Part shown: positions 1 to 12,700 of the stretch, one piece after another
How the letters are laid out: the number at the start of each line of letters is the position of its first letter
How positions within the stretch are numbered: the stretch's first letter is position 1
Source: Macrosoma leucophasiata
Taxonomy: Eukaryota; Arthropoda; Insecta; Lepidoptera; Hedylidae
DNA: 64,000 nt
Assembly (NCBI GenBank): GCA_036365455.1
Contig: JAWQUS010000023.1
Location: forward strand, 7,192,001 to 7,256,000
Direction: 5' to 3'
The notes under the pieces: model-generated
The model's input: the letters and a program-made list of their open reading frames with translations, nothing else
The model's database searches: none
What the model was told of the DNA's origin: nothing
Program-made: the position numbers and the translations under genes

Positions 1-96
1 TTTTAAGATATTTAAGACATATTGATTACGAAATATATCTGGGGGCTCACTGATCGCGTTCGTAACAAAGATACGATGGCTTTGTGTGAATAAGTG

Positions 97-232
97 TCAT
101 AAGTATAATTGCAACCGATAGACGTCCACTGCTGGACAAAAGCCTTCCTCAAAGATTGCCACAACAAACGGTTCTAGGTCGCCCGCCTCCAGCGATTGTC
201 TGCGACCTTCACCAGGTCGTAAGTCCTCCAAT
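97..232 (-). mobile_element. 3' end fragment of an RTE-type LINE
   Basis: Read on the minus strand this matches the 3' end of the LINE at 8860-11962: the same codons for the basic C-terminal stretch, then the same short tail ending in a variant of 'cagtggacgtc'. It is a 5'-truncated copy of that family, as expected from incomplete target-primed reverse transcription. The short ORF across it is not a host gene. Confidence 0.65.
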
Positions 233-736
233 GACAAAACATTTGTACAACGTAAATGGTTGGTCCAGGAAAACCAAGACTGACCAAATAGGTCAACCGA
301 AGGATGGGAGGGGAGGTCAAGTGTGTGCCGAAAAATCCACTCTGCTCACTCTGTAAGGTACTTTGGGTGCCGATACATACATATATTTTCTTTTATGTAT
401 GTATCTTCATGCCATTCATATTTTTTGTGTTATGTTCTATTCCTATAAAGATGCGGTTAGACCATTTCAACATGAACAAGTCTAGTTTAAATTGATCGTT
501 AGTGTTTATAATGATAAGCAGCTTTTCACGTTCCGACAAGGACTTACGGTAGGCAATGCAACGCTGAGTACATGCCCTCTTTGTATGGAGGGAAGATTTT
601 GACAGGAAGATAGCCTGGGGGCCCGCACCGCTCACCGCAAGATCTTTCTGACTGCGATTGATTTTAGGATCTTGACTATCCTTATACCTGACTCTGCAAC
701 TATTGAAGAAAGGTAACATTCCTAATTCGATTTCAG

Positions 737-910
737 CTGTTCGCGTGCGCATTAGCAGCCACAGTTCACTGCAGACACCTCATGATATGGGGCGTGTTCA
801 CCCCCAAGCTTCTATTTGAAGCTGGTACTTGTGCCGCGGCGTTACTCGGCGCTGTGGTGGGGGCTGCCATCACAGCTTGGCACTTACCGTCCCAACACAA
901 ATCCAGTTGA
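737..910 (+). CDS. PIGO: GPI ethanolamine phosphate transferase 3 (PIG-O type), last coding exon (partial)
   Basis: The exon follows a good acceptor (tttcag, 731-736) and is open for 57 codons to TGA at 908-910. It encodes a membrane-embedded C-terminus carrying the block HCRHLMIWGVFTPKLLFEA followed by a second hydrophobic segment rich in Ala, Gly and Val. The RHLMxW-x2-F-x-PK-x2-FEA pattern is characteristic of the C-terminus of PIG-O, the ER multi-pass enzyme that adds the bridging ethanolamine phosphate to GPI anchors; PIG-N and PIG-G share weaker versions. There is no ATG in the exon, so it is a splice-dependent 3' end. No earlier exon is recognisable in 1-730, so the rest of the gene lies to the left of the window. 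The gene converges on ASNA1. Assignment to PIG-O rather than PIG-G or PIG-N rests on one exon. Confidence 0.72.
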   Translation: MFACALAATVHCRHLMIWGVFTPKLLFEAGTCAAALLGAVVGAAITAWHLPSQHKSS

Positions 911-1208
911 CAGAGAAGTTCGTAGACATTTAGAAAACACGTAGAAAAGACCAGTTTTATAAGAATTGTTGAACGTTATTTTAATGAATTTTCGTCGATC
1001 TGATGCAGGAATGGCGAACCTTTGCTCTGTCACAATAATTTCTTGATGCAGTCGTAGCCTGTCATTGTATATCTAACATCTTATTTATTTTACTATAACG
1101 GAGGGCTTGCTTCGCTTTTACACAGCTAGCCTGCTGTAAAACCGGTACTGTTATGTCCTCAGTCTAAAAGAATAAGTTATGTCTAGTCTTATAAGACAAT
1201 TTTTAGAT

Positions 1209-1490
1209 CAGGAGTTCCCAACCAGAGGGGCGTGCCTCCCAAGGGAGACGTAGAGAGATGTCAAGGAAGGCGAATAAAGTTGACATTTTAGGAATAAAAA
1301 TACAATAATGATAACAACGATGATAATGTTCACCTATTCTGTAAAACAACATACCTGACGTCTTCAATCCCATTTCATACAAGTTTCGACAAGTCGAAGA
1401 CTAATAAAAAGTAAAGATGGGGCATTAAAATATTATATTAAGTTTGTAGTACGGGGAACCACAACAAAATATAGGTTGGGAAACTCTATT
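1209..1490. mobile_element. Candidate MITE with inverted ends (caggagttcccaacc)
   Basis: The left end caggagttcccaacc (1209) is mirrored near 1473-1490 by ggttgggaaactctattg. The interior has no ORF. The short size and CA..TG ends suit a hAT-type MITE, but I could not see a convincing 8-bp target duplication. Confidence 0.4.
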
Positions 1491-1684
1491 GTAGAAAGTG
1501 TAGATGTATGCACACGAAGATGCTAGATGTCGATATTCGAGTTTAATATGCAAAATTGTAAAGGGAACACTAACACACTGTTATTTTTTAAATGTTTATT
1601 GAGCTGCAAACACTAGATTTTTCATAAAGAAACCAAAGTACCAAAATACCTATAAGTATGTCCTACTTACTTATTATATAAATT

Positions 1685-1809
1685 ACACTTGCGAGCTTTA
1701 AACTGGAATCACATACAATAAACTGGGGTAACAATTTAATAAAACAATAATAACACATAATTGAATTTTTATGTGATTTATGTGATTCCAGTTTAAAGCT
1801 CGCAAGTGT
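1685..1809. repeat. Inverted repeat, about 30-bp arms
   Basis: The arm at 1685-1715 (acacttgcgagctttaaact...) is repeated in reverse complement at 1780-1809, separated by an AT-rich loop of about 65 bp. Probably a small foldback element. No coding content. Confidence 0.7.
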
Positions 1810-2058
1810 ATAATAAAAATCTTGTTATATTTGTAAGATAATGGAATTTTAACAAAATAATTTATATAAAACCTTCCCATTGATCATTTTTATTGAAGTA
1901 TTATTGAGCAATTTTTTTTACATATTTTTAAGACAACTTTGAAATGCCAGTATGTTCTGGTATTATTGAATCGAAAAGACTACAGTTAAATAAGGTATTA
2001 ATGTTGAATTTAATTATTTGAATATTGTTTTATATGGAATGTTCACTATGTGCATGTA

Positions 2059-2308
2059 CAGTACTCAACAATTAATATTGCACACCGAGCCTGCGAAGGA
2101 GACGATCGGCTCGTTTCGACTTCGTAGAGCGTTATTTCTGTTGCACACTGCCTACGTAAGCACAGACATTCCGTATTGGTCAAAACTTGATCAAATGGTC
2201 GACAAACGTCACATAGGTACGGTGCGAAAGTGATAACGCTATACAGACCCGAAATAAGCCGAAGTCTCCTTCCTAGGCTCGATGTGCAATATTTACTGTT
2301 GAGTACTG
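2059..2308. mobile_element. MITE family C, copy 1 (TA target site)
   Basis: A 250-bp element with extended inverted ends: cagtactcaacaa at the left and ...tgttgagtactg at the right, with further mirrored sequence inside (gtagagcgttat / ataacgctatac). It is flanked by TA on both sides, as for Tc1/mariner-type MITEs. A second copy lies at 33587-33835. No coding capacity. Confidence 0.7.
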
Positions 2309-2416
2309 TAAAACTTGTTGGTGTTGAATAGGTATTGTATGGGTTTGTAAATACTCGATGGGTTGTAATTGTTTTATTAATACACATTCACTTCACGATA
2401 TTTTAAGTGCGTCAGT

Positions 2417-3002
2417 CATAGAGCAACACCGGAGGGGAGTAGCCATATGCAGGCTTTTCCCTCTGTCAAAGTAGAATCCCAAATGGGCCTATACCTGTCG
2501 CCTAGATCTTTAAATGTGTGCGTGAAATTGTTTCTGTATTTTGTTAAAGTCAAGGTGTGAGTTTCTTTTTTTTCTATGTAAACGTAGTGGCAAACAAGCA
2601 TGCAGTTCACATTGATGTTAAGTGATAACTGCAGCCTATAGACACCCACACAAAGACCAAGGTCAAAATGCAAATGCGATACCACTCCTGAGGCCTAAGG
2701 TGTTACGCCTGTGCCGGAAATTACAGGGCCGTACATTACCACCTGACCGGAACGCGATAGTGCTGAACACTACCATTTAGCGCCAAGTAAATCAGGTAAT
2801 GCGGTGGTGCCTACGCCCGCGAGCTCCGTCACTGGAGCTCTACTACCAGTAGAGTAGTTAGTAGTTTCGTATTAATAGACGATTTTTGTAGTGTGCGTCG
2901 CACGCATTTCCCCCCGCAAAAAATGACAAGACTGTTTTGCATCGGTAATATACGCTATGGATACTCCGGACCGCCGCGACCGGTGGGCCGCGTTGCTCTA
3001 TG
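2417..3002. mobile_element. hAT-type MITE family B, copy 1, split by a nested retroposon
   Basis: Ends catagagcaac... and ...gttgctctatg, with a perfect 8-bp target duplication GCGTCAGT at 2409-2416 and 3003-3010. The MITE is interrupted at 2566-2862 by a poly(A)-tailed retroposon; without it the sequence matches copies at 7319-7614 and 33193-33532. The 8-bp target duplication and CA..TG ends indicate the hAT superfamily. Non-coding. Confidence 0.85.
2566..2862 (-). mobile_element. Poly(A)-tailed retroposon family A, nested in a MITE
   Basis: In minus orientation it begins with ctggtagtagagctccagtg and ends in a T-run on the plus strand (its poly-A tail). It is flanked by a short direct repeat AGTTTC (2560-2565 and 2863-2868). 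Family A recurs in this window at about 11970, 17060, 17714, 36965, 42596, 43447, 52790 and 53866. It behaves as a SINE or a LINE 3' end; I cannot tell which. Confidence 0.75.
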
Positions 3003-3005
3003 GCG

Positions 3006-3260
3006 TCAGTAGTCTACTGGTAGCAGGCCACTACTACTACGCTAGGATTTTTCTATTGGGATTTTTCCATTTTCTGGAAGTTTCTCAGTACCTCGGGAGT
3101 TTGGTAATGTGCCCGGAGATGTCGGCTCGCCACCTGTTACATGGGCTTAAACGTAACCGACGAATCGAGGGAGTTGCATGTGTTTGCCTCCTACTCTTTC
3201 GGGGATTACAGACATGTTCCGTTTCGTTGGTAAAACTGTCAGAGTTATGGATGAAGTAAA
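3006..3260 (+). mobile_element. tRNA-derived SINE family S1, degraded copy
   Basis: Starts with a tRNA-like A-box region (tagtctactggtagcagg) next to MITE B, skips the B-box part, then follows the S1 body (ctattgggatttttcc..., gtgcccggagatgtc, cacctgttacatgggc). A tail fragment of the same family (ctctttcggggattacag) recurs at 4031. Fuller copies lie at 13079, 32412 and 58896. Confidence 0.65.
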
Positions 3261-4234
3261 AGGGGTTAAAGTGTTTAAATCATCACCCCTACTTTATCGA
3301 TTGGCATTTAGTGTATTCACCATGAGATTGGATCATCATAATTTTAAATAATAACACCAATTAATCTTAAGGAGCTGTAAGTTACTTAAATTTTTATACC
3401 AGGCAACTATTACTCTGACCTTTTTTTTGCTTTTCAACTCCCGGAGACTTTTTGTCTTCGTACTTAAGGTTAAACGTTCGCATCAGCTAAGCAACTTATC
3501 CCAAAAGATGGCGCAGTTTCTCGGAAAGCGTGTTTTTAATTCATTTCAACAAAATTAAAGCGAAAGGGAGTAATTAATGTGAGTTTAGCGAACATGAAAA
3601 TCATTTTTGTATACATTTCTGATTTAGTTGAGACTACTGATGGCTACAATTTCGAAATATTGGATATTGTACTGCGACTAGAATACGTGAACTAGCAATT
3701 CGCAAACATACAAACGAAAGAAATGTTATAATTTTTATACCCAATATTCGTCGCATCAAATAACAGACATATGGCGTAATGGAGAATGCTACAGTCTAAC
3801 CGGCGGCGTACCCAGGGTTCGAATCCTGTCGGACGATAACAATCTGTCTAATACGTTATTGTTGTTTTTTTTTACTTTTTATTATTGGGGATTATATAAA
3901 ATGGGTGTAATTGGTTGTTTTGGCTAACAATTATCGGAATAAAAGTGAAGTGACAATGAATTAGTATTGTTTTAGTTAACAAGTACCTACTGCTTAAAAT
4001 GAAGTAGTGCATTTGGATATGATACGACTACTCTTTCGGGGATTACAGATATGGTCCGACTCATTGATGTCATTTCTGTCATTAATTAATTTGAAATTTG
4101 CATAGGTATTAAACGAAATTAATCGCCTAGTCGTGTTCATGAACAGTATTGTTTTATAATACCAGTGCAAAGTAAATTTATGAATGTTTATTTGTATTAT
4201 AATATGCATAGCGTATATTTTTTCTTTATAAATA
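3261..4234. other. Intergenic, nothing recognised except a SINE scrap
   Basis: AT-rich DNA between the PIG-O 3' end and ASNA1. I see a B-box-like ggttcgaatcc at about 3816 without a full tRNA fold, and the S1 tail fragment near 4031. No splice-bounded coding exon was found. Confidence 0.5.
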
Positions 4235-4530
4235 AGTGGACCGAAACTGGTTTTTCAGCCGAAACTGAATCCGAACTTTCGGCCTTGATCTCAGTTTTGG
4301 CCGAAACCTGAACTTACATAAACATTTTCAAAATGTCTACTGTGAAATTAAAATGTGTGTTTTATAAATTTATTTGTTGTATATGTCGTGGTCCTATGGT
4401 AAAATTGCACATAGCATGATACATAATTATATTCGATCATTGCATGAAATGCGACCATTACATTATAAGTCAACTTAACGACGCACAAGGGACACAGTTT
4501 CGGCAAAACCGAAATTTCGGTCGGTCACTA
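4235..4530. mobile_element. hAT-type MITE family E (296 bp)
   Basis: Inverted ends agtggaccgaaact / tttcggtcggtcacta, flanked by a direct repeat TTATAAATA at 4226-4234 and 4531-4539. The end regions are rich in repeated 'ccgaaa' words. No ORF. Confidence 0.7.
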
Positions 4531-5819
4531 TTATAAATAAGTAAATATACTACTTAATATATTTTCAAGGTGATTTGTGAGATAATTTAAAAATGAGTTG
4601 GTCCCATGCATTGTAAAAGTTGTTAAACATGTTGCGTAAAATGGCTTCTTTAAATTTTGAGTCACAAATCATGACGTAAGTAATGTGAAGTTGAACAAAC
4701 ACTGCCACGGCCAAGCTGTTGTAGTTGACGATATTATATGATTAAGGATAATTTTATTAAATTATAAGAACGATTGTTATTTGATGCCATTAGCCAAAAC
4801 ATTTCGTCAGGATTTTATAATATCACCCAATTTCAGAGATTCATCATATGAAATACTTAAAATTGTATGTTAATTTAGAACATTAATAAAAAATATGCTG
4901 TGCACGTAGCACTCGTTTAAAAATCATGTAGTTTGATATAGGTAGCCAATGTATTAGTACTATAGAGAAAGTTGCCGGGCATCCAAAAACATTGCAAATT
5001 AAAGTAGACTATCTCCACACAAGGCACCAACGTAACCGACCGGACATGTCTTCAATAGTACCTATACATTTGTGTTCATTAATTTAATGAATCATTTTAC
5101 GAGTACTTTTTGCTATTTGCAACACAGAAGATTCAATGTTTTTCAATCAATGTAAATGGCACATCTTCCATTTCAAAATTAGAAACTGTAAATATTATAA
5201 TATAAAAAGGTATGTATGCTACCGGCATATAGAAATAAAATGATTATAAAGCTATATCTTTCTATTAAGAAAGATACAAATATAGGAACTTTATTTAAAT
5301 CACTAATATTAATAGACATTGTAAAATATTTAAGTGAAATTATGTGAACTGATTGTTTTGAAGATTACAAATAACTTGAATTTTGGTGTTTTATTAAATG
5401 AAACAACACATAAATATACTCACGGTATATATTAAGGAATACACTATCATATACAATATAAATGATTCGTTCATATAAAATTTCTGATTATTATAATAAG
5501 TATTAAAAACTGCCACAATAGTGATTAACTGTTACTTGGAGCTTGAACACTAGAAATAATTAGCACCTTGTAAACTTTGAAACTTTATGTAAACCAGAAA
5601 TTTTATAGGAAACTTTAAAATAAATAACAAAACTGAAAAACCTAAACCATATTACATTATGAGCTCAGGCAAGAAGTTACATTGTTTACAATAGATGTGT
5701 GGCTTATAATTTCTTAATCATATAAATTGAAATAACACATTTGGTGCAATACCATCATCTCTTATTTCAATCTTACTTTACTTTGACGAATAACAAACAC
5801 GTCAAGGCTTCAGATTATA
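4531..5819. other. AT-rich intergenic DNA, no feature seen
   Basis: No ORF, splice-bounded exon or clear repeat structure was recognised here. It lies between the two convergent genes PIG-O (+) and ASNA1 (-). Confidence 0.5.
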
Positions 5820-6168
5820 CTAGCGATCTGCCCCGGCTTCGCGCGGGTGCAATGTAGATTGTTATTAGTAATTTAATGCCATTCTCAATCATCGGTTCCT
5901 ACCAATTCATCTATTTAAAACGATAATTGACGACTAACCGTTATGTCAGAGGCCATAAAGTTTACAGTAGAAAAGATAATATGGTCGTTAAGTTTTCTAA
6001 AAATTTCAAATTTTCCAGGAATCTATTTTTTTTCTTACATTAAAGCCTTCTCCGGTTCAATTATAAATACAATACAAAAAGAATTAGCAAAATCGGTCCG
6101 TCCGTTATCGTGTTTTGCGCTTAGCAACACATTTAGCGATTTTTTTTATTTATATTGATGATGATGAT
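5820..6168 (-). mobile_element. Helitron-like non-autonomous element
   Basis: In minus orientation it ends ...gcgcgaagccggggcagatcgCTAGT|AT: a GC-rich hairpin about 10 nt before a terminal CTAG, with A/T at the insertion site, which are the hallmarks of Helitron 3' ends. The body includes the common 'ggaccgattttgctaatt' phrase shared with related elements in this window. Confidence 0.55.
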
Positions 6169-6257
6169 GAAGATAGAAGATTAAGCCTGGGTTGCACCAA
6201 GATATTTGTTAAAGTTATTGTAACATTTCACATCCTTCTCTAACTTTTACAGATTTC

Positions 6258-6475
6258 TGACGACCCGGTTAGTCCAGCGGTGTGAGATGACCGTTTGATT
6301 CGATTTTTTTGATTCGCGGGTTCGATCCCCGCACCGGGACAAATATTTGTATGGCCTACAGATATTTGTTTCGGGTCTGGGTGTTTGTGTATGTGTACAA
6401 CGGCACCCACGACACAGGTTTATACCCACTGTGGGGCTGTGAGTGTAAGCGTATTTTATAAACAATAACTTCAAC
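6258..6475 (+). mobile_element. tRNA-derived SINE family S2
   Basis: The head has an A-box (ggttagtccagcggtgtgag) and B-box (gggttcgatccccgc), followed by a tRNA-unrelated body (caaatatttgtatggcc, gtctgggtgtttgtgtatg). An inverted-orientation copy lies at 41627-41828. Downstream of ASNA1, not a functional tRNA. Confidence 0.75.
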
Positions 6476-6706
6476 AAATATGATGGTGCAATGCAGTATA
6501 AGACTGCTCTAAAGCTTACTTTTCGTTAACGTTCGTCATATGTCAGAACAAAGTAAGATTGCAATAAGACTGTAATAAGAGATGGTGGAATGTCCCCAGG
6601 AAACTATAAGCTGACCTGAACTACAGTGATTATGGAATATAATGGAAATAATAATTGCTCTATCAAATACTTTCCCTGCCTTTACCCTTGCTATGATTAG
6701 CAGCTA

Positions 6707-9700
6707 CTATTTGGAAGATGCAGGCGGCACGTACGGTTGAAGCAGGTATTCAGAGAAGGAATTTACTGCAGCTGCCCCTCTCACCTCTTTGTCTAACAAT
6801 GGCAGCTTTGTGACATGGAAGTCCTCGTACAAATCTGCGATCTGCTCCAAATACTTTTCTTGCACTTTATGCCGAGCCGCACATAGATCACAAGGCGCTG
6901 ATGTGCGCAATAGTAATTGGTTTACAATTATATTGTGTGTGTCTATACCACAACGAGTCAACTCTTGCACAAGACGTTCAGTTTCATACAATGACAAGAA
7001 TTCGGCAATGCATACGCACACAAACGTAGTCTGATTGGGGTCTTTGAACTGTGTGTTTACTTGTCTGATAACTGAGAGCATTTCGTCCATTTTGTTACTC
7101 AACATGTCCGAGTTGAATTCCGCAAGCCCGAATAACGTTGCTACTTGATTGATGAATGGTGCCACCTGCAATACAAGAAACATTTAAGAGCTAAGGAGAA
7201 AGGTTTTTTTTTAAATAGAGACGAGACAATTGTACAATTTTGGATAATACATGGTCACAGATATTAACTACATAATAAAGTAGGAGTAGTAGATACAAAT
7301 TATTTTTTAGGGTGCCGTCATGGAGCAACGCGGCCCACCGGTCGCGGCGGACTGGAGGGGCTTAGCCATAGCGTGTATTACCGATGCAAAATAGTCTGTC
7401 ATTGTCGTCGTCATGGGGGAAATGCGTGCGACACACACGCACACTACAAAAATCGTCTATTACTACGAAACTCACACCTTGACTTTAACAAAATACAGAA
7501 ACAATTTCACGAACAAATTTAAACATCTAGGCGACAGGCGTAAGATCATTTGGTCTTGTACTTTGACAGAGGGGAAAGCCTGAATCTGGCTACTCCCCTC
7601 CGTGTTGCTCTATGGGTGCCGTAGTCCAAAGGGAAACCTTATAATTTCGCCGTGTCCCTTCGTATGTCCGCAGCTTAGCTTAGAGACTCTAGTACTAAAA
7701 AGCTGTAATTTGGCTTGAGTAAGTATACAGGATGTACGCATGGTAATGAATTCATTGACGTAAAAAAATATAATTTATTGCGGCCAGCTTGTGGCTGATA
7801 CGCGCGCGTTGCGTAGGCGACTTTATGGACATGTACGCTGTACATTGCTTGTTCAAAAAAATGCAGTAAGGTTTACATTTTGGTGTCATAACACCCATGT
7901 ATCGGCTCCGGAAGCGGTTCTCCTCCACCCTATATACTTACTCGTATATATATTCAAAATGGTAAAATCTATAACAATGTTTTTTTTCGGTTACCTCCCA
8001 TGACCTCCCATGTGTGAAGTGGGGTTGGGCTGTAAGTAGATTTTTTTTCTTGTACTATGTGTGGTGTAGGTATGCTTATTTTTTAATATTGAGCCTCTTA
8101 ATCATTACAAAGAGAATTAATTTCTTCTTTAACATTAAGTCATTAGCAACCACAGCAATATTAAACAAGACTATAATAATTTCTTAATTGATAATTCTGT
8201 ACATACCTACCTATACGTGAAACAAACATAGATTATTAAATGTAATTATTTACCTTTGATTTAAGACGCATCAACTTGCCAAGACCTTTTTCAACTACTT
8301 GAGGGAATGAAAGGAGACGTAGTGTATGTCCAGTCGGTGCAGTATCAAAAACAACTGCACTAAAGTTCATGCCCTTCACTAATTTCATAACCTATAAAAC
8401 AAAGTTTTGTTTCAAAAGAAAATTTGTATGGCCCTGTAATTTTCGGTACAAAGGCATAACTTACTTTAGGCCTGGCAATACATTATCTACATAGAAATCT
8501 CTGCTTTCATGTAGATGTTTATAGGCTACAGTATCACTGATCATCAAAGTAAACTGTAGATTGTTAGCTACTTCATGACAAAAAAAAATACAAAAGGCAT
8601 CATGATAAAATTTTTACAATTTTTTTTTGAAGGAACTTTTATTTATCTATACTGAAAAGTTAAAAGTTCAAAATGCTATTATTGTTGGTAGAATAATAGA
8701 ATTTTTTTATTCCGGCCAGGTAAAAAAAAATCGATTACCATTGAGGTCCTTAGATAATATTCCATAGCTGCTTTGAATTTCGCAAGCCCGAATAACATTT
8801 GACCTTTTATTCATTCTATTTTCACTGGTGGTATTATCTAATCTAAGTAAATCTAATAAAAGTCAACCGAACAATGGCGGTCAAACCATGGCGGTAGGAG
8901 TATCCGGGATGGGCAGCAGCGTCTCGTGATAAAATTGCCGCCACTACGATCGCCAATCCGTTTGTCAAGCGTGGCGATTATGGCAAATCAACCCAATGGA
9001 GCACAACACACATCGGCCCCTTCCTGACCATGGTGGTACCGGTCATGGTAGCGGCGGGGCAGGGGGTGCTAAGAATCACCGGGAGATGCCAGGGTACCAC
9101 ACCCGACGACAACTGGCCCTGGCAACATACAACGTACGGACGCTGCGGACTGACGAGAAAGTCATGGAACTGGAGGAAGAATTGAGCGGGTTACGATGGC
9201 ACATAATAGGGTTATCGGAAGTACCGAAGACAGGGGGAGGACTCGATTACCCTCAAGTCTAGTAACCTGCTCTATTTCCGGGAGGGCGAACAACTATCCC
9301 AGGGTGGTGTCGGGTTCATCGTCCACAAGTCCCTCGTAAACAACGTTGTCAAAATCGAGAATGTGTCGTCGAGGGTGGCGTACCTTATACTCAGAATAAC
9401 CAAACGGTATTCGCTGAAGGTCATACAGGTCTACGCCCCGACCCCCGCACACTCCGATGATGAGGTAGAAACTATGTATGAGGACATTTCCAGAGCCATA
9501 CATAGTTCTAAGACCCACTACAACGTTGTCATGGGGGATTTCAACGCGAAATTGGGCATTCGAGGTGATCATGAGCTGAAAGTGGGACGATTTGGATATG
9601 GGCGACGAAACACCAGGGGCCACACTCTGGCTGACTTCATGGAGAAAGAGAGCCTCTACATGATGAACTCTTTCTTCAGGAAGCGGGAGTGCCGGAAGTG

Positions 9701-12700
9701 GACCTGGATCAGTCCTGACGGTGCAACTAAAAATGAGATAGACTTCATTATGTCCACGAAGCGACATATATTCAGTGATGTCTCTGATCAATTCGGTCAA
9801 AACCGGCAGCGATCACCGAATGGTTAGAGACACACTGAATATTATTGTCAAGCTGGAAAGATCCCGGCTAATGAAGTCTACGCTCCGACCAGCACCTGCC
9901 CAAATCCAAAACCACGAGAGCTTCCAACTAGAACTTCAAAATCGCTTCGAATGCCTGAGTGATTGCGTAGATGTGGACGAATACAACAACAGGTTTGTGG
10001 AAACTGTCCGTACGGCTGAGTCTAAATGCTTTAAGACCCGCCATACAAGTAAGACAAAGAAGATCTCCGACTCAACTCTCAAGCTCATGGATGAGAGGCG
10101 CCGTATGGTTCTGAAGTCCTCTGAAGACGCTTTAGTGTATAGGCGGCTCAACAGACAGATCTCGAAGTCATTGACTCGCGACCTTCGGCAGTTTAATACT
10201 GACAATATTAAAACGGCCATAGAGCGGAACAAGGGCTCCAAAGTGTTCGCCAAAGATCTGTCTATAGGGCAGAGCTGCCTGACTAAACTGAAGACGGAAG
10301 ACGACAGAATCGTATCGTCGAAACCTGAGCTTGCGGAAGAGATCGAGCGGTTCTACGGACAGTTGTACGCGACAGCGCGACCACCTGTTAACAGTCCGGC
10401 AGCAGATCCTAGAGCCGGACTGCCCCGACACTACACCGAAGATATCCCGGACGTCAGTCTAGACGAGATTAGTACGGCTCTCAAACAGCTGAAAAACAAC
10501 AGGGCGCCAGGTGATGACGGAATCACTGCTGAATTCCTGAAAGCGGGAGGAAGGCCAGTATTAGAAGCTCTTCAGTTGATGTTCAATTCCGTCATATCCG
10601 AGGGCAAAACGCCACAGGCGTGGCACAGAAGTGTGGTGGTTCCTTCTTAAAAACTATAGGCCCATTGCACTTCTAAGTCACGTCTATAAGCTGTTTTCGA
10701 GAGTGATTACGAACCGTCTATCTCGCAGACTCGACGACTTCCAGCCTCCCGAACAAGCCGGGTTCCGTAAAGGTTTTAGCACCATAGACCACATACACAC
10801 GTTGCGGCAGGTTAAACAGAAGACCGAAGAGTATAACCAGCCCCTATGTCTAGCGTTTGTGGACTATGAGAAATCCTTCGATTCGGTCGAGATTTGGGCT
10901 GTGCTACAGTCACTCCAGAGGTGCCAAGTCGACTACCGATACATCGAGGTGCTAAGGATCTTGTACGAAAACGCCACTATGTCGGTTCGCCTTCAGGACC
11001 AGAACTCGAAACCTATCCAACTGCAGCGAGGTGTGAGACAGGGAGATGTCATATCTCCGAAACTGTTCACCGCTGCATTGGAAGATGTCTTCAAGCTTCT
11101 GGACTGGAACGGACTCGGCATCAACATTAACGGCGAGTACATCTCCCACCTCCGATTTGCGGATGATATCGTAGTCATGGCTGAGACCCTGGAAGACCTT
11201 GGCACAATGCTCAATGGCCTCAGTAGGGCCTCCCAACGAATGGGCCTTAAAATTAACATGGACTACTACTAAGATCATGTCGAATGTCCTCGTTACGCCC
11301 ACTCCTGTTATGGTCGAGGGTCAACAACTTCGAGTGTAGTACACTCGAAGTTGTTGACGAATATGTATACCTAACACACACACACAAACGACAAACGGTC
11401 CAGTTAGGTAGGTCCAACTTCGAGAAAGAGGTCAATCGCCGAATCCAACTCGGATGGGCAGCGTTCGGGAAGCTGCGTTATATCTTCTCGTCCAATTTAC
11501 CGCAGTGTCTGAAGAAGAAGGTCTTTGACCAGCATGTGTTGCCAGTGATAACATACGGAACCGAAACGTGGGCGCTCACTGTGGGCCTCATAAGAACGCT
11601 CAAGGTCACTCAGAGAGCAATGGAGAGGGCTATGCTCGGAGTTTCTCTGCGAGATCGAATCAGAAATGAGGAGATCCGCATGAGAACCAAAGTAACCGAC
11701 ATAGCCCACCGAATAGCGACTGAAGTGGCAGTGGGCAGGGAACATAGCTCGCAGAACTGACGGCCGTTGGGGCAGAAGAGTTCTAGAGTGGCGACCACGT
11801 ACCGGAAAACGAAGCGTAGGCAGGCCCCCCACGAGGTGGACCGACGACCTGGTGAAGGTCGCGGGCAATCGCTGGATGAGGGCGGCCCGGGATTGTTCGT
11901 TGTGGCATTCTTTGGGGGAGACCTTTGTTCCACAGTGGACATCTTTTGGCTGAAATTATGATTATCTAATCTATCTGCCGCCAAATGGTAGTGTTCAGCA
12001 CTATTGTGTTTCAGTTCAATGGTAATGTATGGCCCCATAATAACTATCACAATAGCAAAAGATGTTAGTCCTCAGGGGTGGCAACGCATCTTCTCTTTGA
12101 CCTCTGGTTATTGTATAGATGTTTATAGGCTGCAGTCGACACCTAATATCCATGTGTCCTAACATGCATGCTTGTTTACCACCAACATCACATTAAAAAA
12201 AATTAATACAAATCAATATGCGACTTGTCATGATTATGCTTAGATCAAATCAATTTTATTTAAAAAAAAAATCTATGTTCTTTAGTAGTACCAAAATATT
12301 TTAATATTTCTGTAGTTACCTACAGAAATATTAAAATATAGTACCAAAATATTTTTAATATTTCTGTAGGTAACTACAGAAATATTAAAATATTTTGGTA
12401 CTACTAAAGAATATTTATGTAATTGAGAAAAAACTTGGAAACAAGAGTTCAATAAACACAAAAATATTTGAAACAAATGATTCAATTTCTGAATGTATGT
12501 CTCGTAAACTACTTATATGTTATGATATTATCCATAAATGTTATGAACTTCTAATATATATTAACATATGAATATCTACCTCAGCATAACTCATAGCCTC
12601 ATCAATACCAGGGAATGCTCCAACAATCTCCTGCATGACACCTTTTCCAAGTCTCATAGCTTCTGTCTCACCCTCAAAATATTCCTCTGGCAGTTCTGTT

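Noticed and set aside
393..752. A 119-codon minus-strand ORF near the left end
   Set aside because: It overlaps the PIG-O exon on the other strand and shows no recognisable domain; most likely a chance ORF.
6258..6340. tRNA gene candidate
   Set aside because: A- and B-box are present but the cloverleaf does not pair fully and the sequence continues into a SINE body seen again at 41627.
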